A DNA stretch of 64,000 nt from Procambarus clarkii (GCF_040958095.1 NC_091193.1:23166401-23230400); one strand, 5' to 3'; positions 45,691 through 57,355 are shown, numbered from the stretch's first letter. Translations and numbers: made by a program. The notes: generated by a model not told the origin, from the letters alone.

Positions 45691-46239
45691 AAATAAAAAT
45701 ATGGCTTTTCACAAAGCATTTCTTTATGCAACAGTATTCACAAGTGAACAAAACCTAACAATAAATAACAACACTGATGTACTCATCAGTACAAGACCTT
45801 AATTATTTTGTAATTTAATTCATGTACTTTATACAGTTAATGTTGACAAAAAACATTACTATTGTAATATTATTTATTCCACTACAAACTTCACATTACA
45901 AGACAAAATATTTTATTGACAATTACAGAACAAGCATTTTAAATATGTTCCTGTAATTATTTTTATGAACATACTTGGCGAAGTTATAATTATTATCCTG
46001 TCGATTCTCTCCTATAAGATGCTCGCTGTGCCTTGTCGTATATTGTGGTCTTTCCAAGAGCAAGCCCGGCACCACGACCATCAGACCAATCACATGTTTT
46101 TCCACCTTACATTTTCCCCAAAGTTTACAGTGAAATTTATAATAATAATAATAATAATAATAGTTCACTATGTCAGGGGACCAGCAGCCAGTTTATATAT
46201 ACAGTACATGTTAGGCTTATATCAAGGTTCAACCCCCCC

Positions 46240-46435
46240 ACCCCCAGGGTTACTGACCCTCCCCAGGATGCAACCCCCACAACAAACTGACTAACTGGGT
46301 ATCTATTTACTACTAGGTGAACAGATGCAAAGGTGATAGGAAACACACCCAACCATTTATCTCACCTGTGATTCGAACCTGGAATTTTCGATTGCGAATC
46401 GGAAACGAAGTCAACTGTACTACTGGGAGCCTTTA
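46240..46435 (-). mobile_element. SINE family 1-like, decayed, minus strand
   Basis: On the minus strand a B-box-like GGTTCGAATCAC and the body TTTCCTATCACC and TAGTAGTAAATAGATACCC resemble 8745-8940. Confidence 0.55.
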
Positions 46436-46649
46436 GACAAAATTTAGACAATAAAAAAAATCGACAAATTTCTGAAAAAAAATCATCTCTAAACCTGATT
46501 TTTCCTTGTTTTACAGAAGGTGTAAAGAGTTGTAAAGAAGTACAATACGCAACAATTTATATAGATGTAACTGTCAGCTATTATAGATGTATTTTATCAG
46601 TAAAGAAGACACATTGGTCATGTTGACATTGTGAAGTGATGACACTCAC

Positions 46650-46930
46650 CGCGGCACCGCTCCCAGACACTCACCTCAGATGTCACAACTTCTCTAACAT
46701 TCACACACGTTATAACAACAGTTGCAAGTGTTGTTACAGTTGCTAGAGTTAATAGTAAGACGGGAAGTAGTGGAATATAGAGCCGTGTGACCCGGACCTG
46801 GGAAATTCTCTCCCATGTTTATTCCCGCCTTGTTTACACTGCTCCACGGCGCCTCTACCGCCTGTCTCGCGCTCCCTCATTGGTCCACACGTCGCGGCGT
46901 CACCCAATCACAGCCTGTGTCGCAAAAACA
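46650..46930 (-). promoter_or_regulatory. MDC1: Proposed MDC1 promoter and non-coding first exon
   Basis: The only GC-rich, CpG-containing, non-repetitive stretch upstream of the MDC1 start codon. On the minus strand it has two CCAAT-type boxes in opposite orientations (ATTGG in TGATTGGGTGAC near 46905; CCAAT in GGACCAATGAGG near 46880), followed by candidate first-exon sequence and two alternative splice donors, GAG|GTGAGT with the exon ending at 46675 and GCG|GTGAGT ending at 46650. Joining either to the acceptor at 41653 would give a spliced leader. The transcription start is not defined by sequence. Confidence 0.5.
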
Positions 46931-46954
46931 CTCTTGTTGTATATATAAAGTATT

Positions 46955-47145
46955 TCATTTTATTTTACCTAAATTTACCTAAGATCCGCCATCTCACTAG
47001 TGGCCTCGAGAAGGACAGGAAGCCGGCGGCTTGTAAAGGGTCCCTTCGATTTATCCTGTTGATTTTTATTAAGCTGGATGTCGAAATTCAGTGTTTTCGC
47101 ATTTTTGGCTTCGACGGGTAGGAGGTTCCAGGGGTTTAACCATAT
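46955..47145 (-). mobile_element. LINE C-terminal fragment, minus strand
   Basis: The frame on the minus strand reads LNPWNLLPVEAKNAKTLNF and DIQLNKNQQDKSKG, the WNxLP end typical of LINE ORF2 proteins. It directly abuts the proposed MDC1 promoter. Confidence 0.6.
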
Positions 47146-47265
47146 ACTCACCTAGTTGTGCTTGCAGGGGTTGAGCTTCGGCTCTTTAGTTCCGCCTCTC
47201 AACCGTCCATCAACTGGTGTACGGGTTCCTGAGCCTATTGGGCTCTATCATATCTACATACATAT
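47146..47265 (-). mobile_element. LINE family-1 3' stub, minus strand
   Basis: Reverse complement of the family-1 end: AGGAACCCGTACACCAGTTG to GCAAGCACAACTAGGTGAGTA. Another stub is at 51485-51560. Confidence 0.8.
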
Positions 47266-48000
47266 CCTCCCATTATACTATGCACTAATCTATCCCTATC
47301 TTACATACGGTATCCGTGCATACGGTTCAACCACTGCAAATTACCTCAAGCCCATCATCACCCAGCAAAAATCTGTTATCAGAACTATAACAAACTCTGT
47401 CTTTAGACAACACACAGCCCTTCTGTTTAAGTCCTTTAATATGCTAAACATACACTCTCTCCACACATTCTCATGTACTATTTACTTGTACAAAACCTTA
47501 TTCCTAAATGCTAATCTTGATCTGAAACTTTTCCTTGATAGGTGTAATAGAATCCATGAGCACCACACCAGAAATAAATATATCTTTGATATCCCCAGAG
47601 TCAGACTAAATCTGTGCACACTCCATGCAAATACAAGGGCCCAGTCTTTGGAACTCACTCCCTGATGAATTCTGTACTGTATGAACTTTGATGAATTCTG
47701 TACTGTATGAACTTTGATGAATTCTGTAAACTCACACTGTATCTTGTACAATCCACTTCCCCAATATTGGTACTTAAGACATATATCTTTACCAGTGTAA
47801 TCACATCTGTCAACTTATATTGTAGTTTTTTGTTGATATAAAACCTTGCTACAATGTACTCTTTTCATCTTACCTGATATTTTAAATTAAGGACCTGTCC
47901 GAAACACTATGCATGTTAATGGCTTTGCAAGAATGAAAAAATACCAATCATTTAATCTCACCAATCTATTGTACCTTCTTGCAAATAAATTATTATTATC
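47266..48000 (+). mobile_element. LINE 3' part (family 3) with C-terminal coding region
   Basis: An ORF to 47665 reads LYYALIYPYLTYGIRAYGST, then a conserved LINE C-terminal helix region (KSVIRTITNSVFRQHTALLF) and IFDIPRVRLNL. After the stop come a short duplication (GATGAATTCTGTACTGTATGAACTTT twice) and the family-3 tail at 47885-48000, ending TTATTATTATC. Confidence 0.7.
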
Positions 48001-48002
48001 AT

Positions 48003-48420
48003 TTGAAACTGTATATGGAGTCAGCCTCCACCACATCACTGCCTAATGCATTCCACCTGTTAATTACTCATTGAAAAAACTCTTTCTAGTGTTTCTGTAG
48101 CTCATTTGCGTACTCAGTTTCCACTTGTGTCCCCTTGTTTGTTTTTCACCCCATGCTAAATAGTTGTCTTTGTCTCTTTGTCCACCCTGTCAATTCCTCT
48201 GAGAATATTGTAGGTGGTTATCATGTCTTCCTTTACTCTTCTGTCTTCCAGGTATGTGAGGTTTAGCTCCTGTAGCCTTTCCTTGTAACTCGTACTTCTA
48301 AACTCTGGGACTTGTCTTGTGGCATACCTCTGAATCTTCTCTAAGTTTGTTCTTGTGTTAACTAGGTATGAACTCCAGGCTGGAGCTGCATACTCCAGGA
48401 TTGATCTTAAAATCCTATGA
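48003..48420 (-). mobile_element. LINE family-1 3' fragment, minus strand, decayed
   Basis: On the minus strand: ILEYAAPAWSSYLVN, LEKIQRYATRQVPEF, RLQELNLTYLEDRRVKEDMI and a broken end. Several stops. Confidence 0.75.
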
Positions 48421-48639
48421 TGATAAAATGTGTGTTCTGTCCTACATTGTGGCTTGTTGATCTTGAAACCATTGCTCCGTGTTTATGTTACATCTGACCT
48501 CTTATGGAAGTGGTCTGGTAATCTGTCATGAAGGTACCTGAATGCTGGCGACTTATGAAACGTGTTACGGCTCTAGAAAACAAATTGGCAGCTCTCGGGT
48601 ACCTTCAAGACAAAGGTCAAAGCAAAGTTTGAGGGGAAT

Positions 48640-49620
48640 AATAGTTATTTTCAGAACCAGAAGAATGCATCACCCAGGAACAAAAATTAATAATTAAAAA
48701 CAATTGTGTTAACACTATAAGAAAGATGGAAGTGAAAATGAGACTGAGGAAGTACAAAGAAATATACAGTGCATTACATGAGTTCCACAAATGGTCAGAA
48801 GAAAGGCAAATGATTTGTAATATTGAAAAATGCAAGAGGCTGCGTGTGAGATTTAATAATCCTCATCACAACTACAGGTACCAAATTAACATTACAGTAC
48901 CTTACCTTACAGCAGACTGATGAAAAGTACCTTGCAGTCATTATCCATCTTTCACAGAAAGTTGCTCAACAAGCAGGAGTGGCAGTAAAAAAGGCTAACC
49001 AAACCATAGGAATAATTTGAAAGAAAAACATTTGACTTTTATTTGTTTGTTTTTGATCTTGACTTTGTAAAAGTCAAAGTAAAAAAAAAAAAAAAAGATA
49101 AATATTTGACTTTTAAAGAAAAGAAGGTACAGTAGTTATTCAGTCTGGTGACTGCCATTTGGATTATTGTATCTAAGCATGGAGACCTCATTTTCAGAAA
49201 GACAGCTGCATTGGAGAAAGTGCAACACCAAGCAACAAAAATAATTTCAGAACTAAGTCAACTCTCATACCAGTTGAGGGCCTCAAGGTTAACACTGTAA
49301 ACTAGACATGATGGCTAATCTCATCAAAACTTTTAAAATACTGAACAATTTGAAGGATATTGATACAGATATCTTCAAAAGGTCAGATGTAACACAGACA
49401 AGGAGCAATGGTTTTAAGCACGGTTTGAAATATAGGACCGAAAACAGGAAATGCTTTTTCACCCACAGTGCTATAAACTCATAGAACTGCTTACCTACAG
49501 CAGGTGTAAATGCCAAAACTGTTAAATTTTAAAATCCTGCTAGAAAAAAATCATCAGTGCAAATGAGGGAGAACCTATGACAAGCTGCCAGCTTCCTGTT
49601 TTCATATAGGCCTCTTAGTG
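48640..49620 (+). mobile_element. Old LINE 3' region, degenerate
   Basis: Scattered ORF2-like pieces: EFHKWSEERQMICNIEKCKR, KYLAVIIHLSQKVAQQAGVA, MMANLIKTFKILNNLKDID and TRSNGFKHGLKYRTENRKCF. There are many stops and an internal A run (49081-49096). Much older than the other copies. Confidence 0.6.
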
Positions 49621-52350
49621 TGTTAGTGGCCCTTAGGTAAATTTTGGAGAAGAAAGGAGGACCTTGGATGAGGTGTAAACCTGTTGAAGTAACTTTTGTC
49701 AGTTGTATTGAGCTTGAGATGATAAAACAGTAGGGATAATGAACAAATGTGTAATCATCAAGGAAAGGTTATGAGCAAGGTGAGAACAAAAGTTTCAATA
49801 ATAGCTAAAAGCATTGGACCATAGAATGGTAATAACACAGTTGTCAGTACTTTTGAATGGCAGTTAGCTGCTAAGAAAATAGTTAATCTATCTATGGGGA
49901 ATTTCTACATAACACCAAAGTTTCTAAGTGATATTAGGGAGTGCCTAAGTTTAAAGGGATTTCCTGAGGCGAGTTATAATAATATTTTGTCGGGGGGGGG
50001 GGGGGGACAGACAGCCAATGTATATAATTAATATAAATAAATATTTAATTATATACAGTATATTATATAAATATACTGTAGTATAAATAACCTAACATAT
50101 ATACATGTTAGGCTTATATTGAGGCACCCCCTTGATATGGTTGAGATATGGGTAATAAAGAAAAAGAGGAATAAATCATACAAGATAGCTACTAAAACTT
50201 AAGTCGATTTTACAATTGCAGATGGGAACCCAACGAGAGTTTTACCCTGAACCTCCATGCCCACATGGCAACGAGGGAGGGGAAAGGGTAAAAGCCTCAA
50301 AAAAGAGGGAGGGTGGGCACGTGAAACAAATGGAAGTGTCTAGCTGGTACAGCAGCTACATAACAGAGAATGGAGGGAAGGTCAGTGCGTGCACTGTATT
50401 TAAAGGACCACGCTGGGGTGGGTCGTGAGCGGATTGCATGACTGGGTACATCCCTGCAGGCTCAGTCTCATCCCCTTCAAGTGCTGTACAGTATTAGAGA
50501 AACAGCTTCCAGCTTTTCTGCTTCAATATTTTTCTATTTGTAGTCAATGATGTTGTCTGGTGTTTTCCATGGAAGGCAGAATTGAGTGAAGGGGCAGGCT
50601 GGCTGGACCCTCAGGTGACCTGGGATGCCATCTGGTGGTTGCCAAGAGGATCACAGTTTGGGTATTTACTCCGCAGCAACGATTGCCTTCTTTACCCGAG
50701 AGGTGCCTAATTTCCCTCAAGCAGTTGCTTATTATGTTGCACCTATACTTTCTGGTGGATTTTCCCTAGTTTAATGGGTGATCTGCTCTAGCCACCCTTG
50801 TCAAGTGAGCTACTGTTCCAGGCTTCCGGTAAACTACAGAAGGGTCTCAAGAGGCCTGTTGTGCTGGGCCTTGTGGTGCCTGAGTTAAGCTCAGGAAGCC
50901 ACTGGTGCCTACATGAAAATGGAGTCTAATTACACTGTTTGATTTTTTCTCCAAAACATCCTTAAAACCTAATCAGATAAACGAAATAATAAAATGAACC
51001 AATGTATTTGCGTGGGTATCTACAACTTTTGTAATTGTTAACTCTTAGAAAACAGCTTACATCCTGCCAAAAATACTACACCTAATTAGTGGCATTATAA
51101 AATATACGAATACCTGTACTGTACTAAGTAACCACTGTAGGCTGATTGTCTATTTTTTATAATACAGTACAGTATTGTCATTATTGTCATTATCATATGA
51201 CACACTGTGTTGTGTTTTGGGTCATTTGGTGTGAATGTGGCTTACATTGTATGACTTTTTTCACTAAAGAAACTTAAGGAAATTAGGTTTTGCTTAGAAA
51301 TCACTATAACTGCCAAGATTTGGCAAATCTGGTTTTTCCTAATACAATTATAAACCTTGTTATTACTGTATACTGTATATAAAAATCATAAAATAAAAGA
51401 ATTTTGGTGCAAAGAAGAAACTAAATTTGTTTTCCAAATATTTTAAGAATTGTTAATACTAAAGTGGTGACCCATAGTCAGGAGGACTCACCTAGTTGTG
51501 CTTGCGGGGAATGAGCTTTGGCTATTTGGTCCCGCCTCTCAACTGTCAATCAAATGGTGAGAGGACTGTACCCTCTAAGGATTAAATAAAAAAATGTAAT
51601 AATCTCTAAAACATTTAACTGAAAAATCTGCTGAAACTAATATTATTAAATTACAGTATTAATTCCATCAATATTACTAAATTTACCATACATCTATTAT
51701 ATTAACAGTTCACAATAAAAGAAAAAATACTGTAGAGTATTTCCATTTATTATTAAATTGCATTGCAAAACATGATTCGCTAATTTTTCACTGCTTGTAC
51801 ACATATAATGTCAGCATATAAATTTAATAAAAAATATGCAAGAATACTATTTTTTAGTTTAAATAAATGAGCAGTACAAAGTATACTGTACTGAATTTTA
51901 ACATACTGTACTGTACTGTGCCTATAACGTTTTAGAAAAATGTGGTCCAGGGACCATTCCTGCCAGTCAGATAGGCCGATTGATTCAGTTAAGACCTCAC
52001 TGAACCTCCCTTTTTATCCCTATTCCTCCACCAAAGAAGTGTGTTGCTGACCAGGGGCTGTTGCAGTAGTGCAAGCTAAATATTCAGATAAGGGGAAAAT
52101 GGGGCATGTACAGGTCTCCATGCATGGCTAGCACACGAAGGGTGAAACCACTGGGTATTTTGCCTGTGCACTGTTACAATAGGCAGAAGTTCGGAGCAGA
52201 AGTCACCTTCACCTACAAGAGGGTCACACACAAGAGCATCTCACCACGTCAAGGCAGCACCCATGAGGCAGTAAAAATTGTAGTGTAGATAGGCTTTAAA
52301 ATATAGTGGAAATTAAAGAAAAACAGCTGAATCTAAAACAGTACAACAAA
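49621..52350. other. Intergenic region upstream of MDC1, no gene seen
   Basis: AT-rich with a G run at 49993-50007, short TATA-type repeats, and a family-1 LINE stub on the minus strand at 51485-51560. The short frames near 50216 and 52106 have no recognisable domain. Nothing else identified. Confidence 0.5.
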
Positions 52351-52357
52351 GGCATAC

Positions 52358-52560
52358 AGTGGACCCCTGATTCAGTGAATCTCCGTTTAAGACGCACACT
52401 TTTTATTTATTTACTGGATTTACTCACCCGATTTGACGAACTCTGGTTAGTTGAAACGGGGAACATGAAGATTTGCTTTGCATAGAGGGGACAGAATTCA
52501 GAGACTGGTGGAAAAGTTGTCCCATCATATCATAGGTTAAAATTAATTAATCACTTTGTG
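52358..52560 (+). mobile_element. Tigger-like fragment (family 1)
   Basis: CAGTGGACCCCTGATTCAGTG, AATCTCCG, GGATTTACTCACCCG and AGAGACTGGTGGAAAA follow the left part of the element at 2973-3160. It ends next to the MDC1 duplicate. Confidence 0.7.
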
Positions 52561-52594
52561 AAATCAGCCCACAGAGCATAGGCAACATAAGGCT

Positions 52595-52812
52595 GTCATG
52601 CTGAAAGTTTAGACAGGCAGTCAGGTTAGGTATTGCAAAATGAGGAAAACAAGAAAATAAAGAATTAAGTAAGCACTTCAGAAAATAAAGCATCAAGTCA
52701 GTCAAGTGACGACAGTAATCTTTCTCAAAAATCCAAGAGGAAAAGAGGCAGTGATAATTCCATTGATCAGCTGTTATCTACTCCAACATCTTCCAGAGGC
52801 GGAAGTACATTT
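52595..52812 (+). pseudogene. MDC1: Partial MDC1 duplicate (3' end of the large exon), inverted
   Basis: The sequence 52628-52808 matches the minus strand of about 17366-17550 at roughly 85-90 percent by eye. The strongest block encodes SSQSSDDSNLSQKSKRKRGS and DNSIDQLLSTPTSSR, against SSQSSEDSHLSQRSKRKRGS and DNSVDQLLSTPKSSR in the gene. A two-base deletion and an in-frame TAA near 52668 destroy the frame upstream of the block. It stops at the point where the parent exon approaches its splice donor. No introns lie in the copied part, so it cannot be decided whether it arose from DNA or from RNA. Confidence 0.85.
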
Positions 52813-53369
52813 TACAGGATAGAGAAAAGTAAATTTCTTATGCTAACACACTACTTTTAATATACAGTATTGAAAAACATAATTTGCTCTATTTTTTTTT
52901 ATTTTTTTTTACTGTGTACATCGATAATGCCAGTTTACAAAATTAACAAAAATATGCAGGAATAGAAATCTTGAGTTCTCATAATGAGCAGTACCAGTTA
53001 CAAAATAGTGAACTTTTAATATCTGCACATTATGGACATATGTAAAAGTATAAACTAGTCATTGTGAATAACTTGATACATATGAAGTGGTAGAATGTAT
53101 ATTCCTGAGTTTTAGAGTGTGTGAAGAGGAGAGGAAGCCAAAATGAGAGGCAGACATGGTGAGTGAGTTTATGAGAAGGATACAAGGCCAGCAAAAGTTT
53201 CGTCAGAGAGAAAGTGAACATGACATTTTGCATGTGGTCACTCACAAGCAGGACACTACACCGTCTTGTGAAACAGTGGAGCACTACTATGTATGATTTG
53301 CTGGAGTGTAATAGTGCTGGCTCTCTGTGATGCTGTTTAGTGTAAATCATATATTGTATGGGCATTTTG

Positions 53370-54115
53370 TGTGGGGAGCCACGTCGGCTCCCTGAAGTTA
53401 TTTAAACTGATATGTGCTAAATTAGTTTGGGGTCATCAGTCACATGAGTCCTTATGTCTATCGGGGATCACGAGCCAGAACCTGGCCCCCTCAGAGAGGC
53501 GCAAGGAGCAATAGCCTACGAGCACTTTACATTTAAAGTATGTCATAACTGACATCAACCGGGGAAGGACCCAGAAAGATAGGCAAATCAAAACAGACCA
53601 CTGTCAGGTTAATCTGTGCAATCTACTACCTAAAAGATCAAAATAACTTCCCTAGAAAGAAATCAAACAAGCAACACATTGGTCAAGAACTAGAGGGTTG
53701 GGCTGCTTCACCTCCCCACTATTGGGGGGAGGTAGCAGTAACAAGATGGAATGCTACTTACATGAAGTGTTGCTTGTTGGGTTTCTTTCTAGGGAAGTTA
53801 TTTTGATATTTTAGGATGTGGATTGCAAAGGTTAACCAGACAGTGGTCTGTTCTGATTCACCTACCTTTCTGGGGTCCTTCCCCGGTCGATGGCAATTAT
53901 GACATACTTTAAATGTAAAAGTGCTCATAGGCCATTGCTCCTTGCACCTCTCTGAGGGGGCCAGGTTCTGGCTCGTGGTCCCCGATAGGCATAAGGACTC
54001 CTGTGACTGATGACCCCAAACTAATATAGCATATACAGTATCAGTTCGCATAACTTCAAGAAACTGATGAGGCTCATCCAGAAAATGGCGTTTCATTACA
54101 TTCAAAGCTGTTTTT
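53370..54115. mobile_element. DIRS-derived foldback element without genes
   Basis: Left arm 53370-53700 and right arm 53765-54112 are inverted copies of a DIRS terminal repeat (both contain CCAGAACCTGGCCCCCTCAG or its complement, and GACTGATGACCCCAAACTAA or its complement). Between them is about 60 bases. No gag, RT or recombinase. It looks like a non-autonomous, MITE-like DIRS derivative. Confidence 0.75.
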
Positions 54116-54372
54116 TTGCTCTTTTACAAATACAGTATCCTTAATCTTCCATCTTCTCTTTTGATACATGTTTGCTAGCTGAATGAAAGTGGAAAATTAG
54201 GTGATTATGATGAAAGATGATAAAATTGATGGTACATCAGCTAAAAAATTATCTTACAGATTCGTATTCATAATTAAAAAATATAATGATTATGTACAGC
54301 AGTAATGTTATATACACCTGCCTGCCTATCACAAGGAATTAGAAAAATAAAAAACACTTTTTCTATATTTTT

Positions 54373-54867
54373 CTATGACAATTCATCCAAAATTTCAAGG
54401 AGAAATTTACTTGTAATAATACTATTTTGCAATGCTGTCACCACTGCAGTTATTACCTCTGACTTAGTGTAATTATGTCGAGTTATGGCTCTCCAGAGAG
54501 CTGAACGGCAGCCTAATCTCACAAGCCACACATCAATATTTTTAACACAATACACAGAAGTATCTGTAAGTGCTGAAATTTCCTGAAATATATGACCGAT
54601 ATCCTGTTCCAGCAGGCAAAGCAAACCAGCTATGGAAAGAACTGCATCTTCTTGATTTTCTGGTTGCATCTTTACGGAGCTATTTTCTTTGTATGTTTGA
54701 GACACTGAGCAAAGAAATGGCACAATAGGATGTTTGAGGAACACCGGAGGGATGGTGCTTGACCAGGATGCCAATGCATTAGATAAGGATCTTGCAGCAA
54801 GTCTGCCTACCAGGATATCTTCATGGTAAATATTCATCTCGCCTTTGTCAAAAACTCTATCATCATC
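54373..54867 (-). CDS. Last exon of an unrecognised gene, 164 codons
   Basis: Open from acceptor TAATATTTTTGCAG (phase 0) to a stop at 54373. The peptide starts DDDRVFDKGEMNIYHEDILV and ends FLLEILDELS. It is mostly amphipathic helices with Leu/Ala spacing (VGRLAARSLSNALASW; DAVLSIAGLLCLLEQDIGHI; EVITAVVTALQNSIITSKFL), which resembles the end of a HEAT/ARM-type helical repeat protein. Composition and a clean splice site support a real gene, and there is no transposon similarity. Upstream exons are not found between 54.9 and 64.0 kb. Function unknown; I could not place it in a family. Confidence 0.7.
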   Translation of the reverse strand, partial: DDDRVFDKGEMNIYHEDILVGRLAARSLSNALASWSSTIPPVFLKHPIVPFLCSVSQTYKENSSVKMQPENQEDAVLSIAGLLCLLEQDIGHIFQEISALTDTSVYCVKNIDVWLVRLGCRSALWRAITRHNYTKSEVITAVVTALQNSIITSKFLLEILDELS

Positions 54868-55639
54868 CTGCAAAAATATTACAAAAGATTTCATTATTCA
54901 AAACAGATCAAGAGTACACACCTGTACACTTATATACAGCCCAAGACCATGCTAAATTTTTCCCCAAAGAAATTTCCTTCCAAAATGAAATGGAATACAT
55001 TCACACTATTAGCTAGTTATTCATAGTTTTTTAAAGCAACTGAGCAGTTCAAAATAATTCTGTACATAGCTAATTGAAAGTACTGTAAATAAATAAAATA
55101 CAAATAAAAGTGAAAAAACTATGTCCTATAAGTTCAGTAATGTATTTAGCATTACTGGTTGGTAGATTTTTAGAGATACAGTCAAACATCTGAAATGAAG
55201 CAAGGGGTCTGCTACAAACATGAATACTGTAACAAGACTAATACTGTACATTATTAACATCATGGTAGCAGGAATGATTTTTTCTTAGTGGTAGAAAAGT
55301 GAATATGATGTAAATGTTGTGAAGTTTGAAATTAAAATTATAAAATAAAAACTTTGAATCAACTCTTTCGCTCGGTAATGATGCAGTATTGCGTAAAAAA
55401 TTTATTAGACGTATTTGCGGGAATGACGCTGTAATGCGTCAAAAATTAAACAATTTGGCCTGCTTTCAGCTTGGCTGCGGGGTATGGCATGCTGTGGCTT
55501 TGGACATTGTATTCATATACTGTACAGTGGAACTTCGGGTTACGAGAGTCCCTGTTTACGAGTTTTTCGGGTTATGAGCCCGATTTGTTCGGAAAATCTG
55601 CATCGGGTTACGAGTTTGTTGATACGCGTACGGGCCAAC

Positions 55640-55904
55640 CTAGCACATGATAATTACCTAAGTGTAGTTACAGGATGAGAGCTACGCTCGTGGTGTTCCG
55701 TCTTCCCAGCACTCTTTGTCATATAACGCTTTGAAACTACTGACGGTCTTGGCCTCCACCACCTTCTCACCTAACTTGTTCCAATCATCTACCACTCTGT
55801 TTGCAAAAGTGAATTTTCTTACATTTCTTCGGCATCTGTGTTTAGCTAGTTTAAATCTATGACGGCATGGCAATCGCGCCCAGTGACTATCCCTCCTGAA
55901 TTCT
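55640..55904 (-). mobile_element. LINE family-4 3' stub, minus strand
   Basis: Nearly identical to the 3' end of the LINE at 61.6 kb: FTFANRVVDDWNKLGEKVVE, KTVSSFKALYDKECWEDGTP, and the tail with TTACCTAAGTGTAGTTAC. Confidence 0.88.
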
Positions 55905-56212
55905 TCACAAGGATTTACAGTTTTTTGTCGGATTTTTGGCCATTTGAATAAAATAGGGGTTTGTTTTGAAATGCTTACCTTTCTGGGTGCCTGACCCGGT
56001 CAATGGCATACATAAGAATGTTTCCAACCACACGGGGGTTTCTATAGGCCATTGCTCCCTATGCCTCTCTGAGGGGGCCAGGTTCTGGCTCGTGGTCCCC
56101 GGTAGGCCCACAGAACTCCATACACATGACTGATGCCAAAGTCTGACATCAGCATATCAGCCTGTATAGCTCTGAGGAGCCGACGGGGCTCCCCCCCAGA
56201 AAAACGATGCAA
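55905..56212 (-). mobile_element. Solo DIRS terminal repeat, minus strand
   Basis: Contains GGGGGCCAGGTTCTGGCTCG and CATATCAGCCTG and ends CTCCCCCCCAGAAAAAC, the right end of DIRS. No internal sequence. Confidence 0.8.
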
Positions 56213-57355
56213 TGCTGAGTCGTTACCGAGCGAAATTGTTAACCTCACATGATGGCAAGATAACGTGTATGGCACTTCCTCCTAATACAACCTCTCTCAT
56301 CCATCCTATGGATCAGGGAGTTATCTGTGCCACGAAGAGGTTGTACAGCAAAAAGATGCTCAACGAAGTTTTGGCGGTTTTGCTTCGTCCGGAAGATGTT
56401 GAACTCTGTGTGGATAACAAGAGCTAAAAACCCTAGAGAATTTGAAGAACTATACAATCAAGGAAACCATCTATAACTGGGCCAAGGTGTGGAGTGACGT
56501 AAAGGAATCGACTTTGAAAAATTCCTGGAAAAAACTCCTCAAGTCTACGGTCTCACATCTTCATGAGGAGGAAGAAGAAATGGTTTTTTAAGGATTTACA
56601 GATGAAATCCATGGAATGTTCAGAAATGCCTGCAAAAACTTAGAAAGACAGGGTGTGGGTGATTGGCTTGAAAAAGATGCCAATGACCCAGGATATGGTG
56701 CGATGAGTGAAGACGAGATTCTCCGGTCTGTTACTGATGAGGTCGACAAAGATGAGGAGGATGACGAAGACAGTGAACTACACACAGAAATCACAATTGT
56801 GTGATTCATCAAATGAACAAATCCACAAGGGCCGTGACGAGGATTCGAACGAGGGTTTGTGCCTCGGAGAGGCTGCAGGATCCAGTAAGTTCCCTAGAAC
56901 TTCAGTTTCACCTCCTTTTACCATGTCATAGCTCAGTCGATTAAGGCAGCGTCTGGGATGCTCTCGGACGCAGGTTTGAATCCTCATCATGGCCCTTGTG
57001 GATTTGTTCAAGACAGTGAAGAACCAACACCAATGACCACGAAATACAGTGTACTCATGACCTATGTTGACGGATTATATACTTTTTCATCCAATTGTGC
57101 TCATCCAGAAGTTGGAAACATGTATCAGTACCTGAGGCGAACCAAAGAGCTGATCATACAACTGGCCAATGAACACAGAAGGCAAGCTACACTTGATTCT
57201 TATATGGTACGAAAGTCAAGCCAAGCGCCTTCAACCAGTGAGGCGCTACAGGCAAGCCAAGTGCCTTCAACCAGTGAGGCGCTACAGGCAAGCCACATGC
57301 CTTCAACCAGTGACGCTTCAGCAGCTGGCAGTCAAAACTACTGTACCTTTGCTTA
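56213..57355 (+). pseudogene. Tigger-like transposase C-terminal half, split by a SINE
   Basis: The frame has ITCMALPPNTTSLIHPMDQG, the conserved last part of the DDE domain of jerky/Tigger transposases (LPPNTTSLLQPMDQG), then KMLNEVLAVLLRPEDVE. After a frame break it continues to the acidic DEVDKDEEDDEDSE, where a SINE interrupts. It resumes with TPMTTKYSVLMTYVDGLYTF and NMYQYLRRTKELIIQLANEH and ends with Ser/Thr-rich repeats. The N-terminal HTH and first catalytic residues are missing. Confidence 0.82.
56778..57009 (+). mobile_element. tRNA-derived SINE, family 2, with 11-bp target duplication
   Basis: Flanked by perfect direct repeats AAGACAGTGAA (56767-56777 and 57010-57020). It has an A-box-like AGCTCAGTCGATTAAGGC and B box GGTTTGAATCC near the right end, and an inverted copy of the B-box side near the left end (CCACAAGGGCCGTGACGAGG). 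Inserted into the transposase reading frame. Confidence 0.88.

Noticed and set aside
53030..53365. Minus-strand open frame of 111 codons
   Set aside because: Low complexity, Cys/Phe/Leu-rich, no recognisable domain or splice sites. Probably chance.
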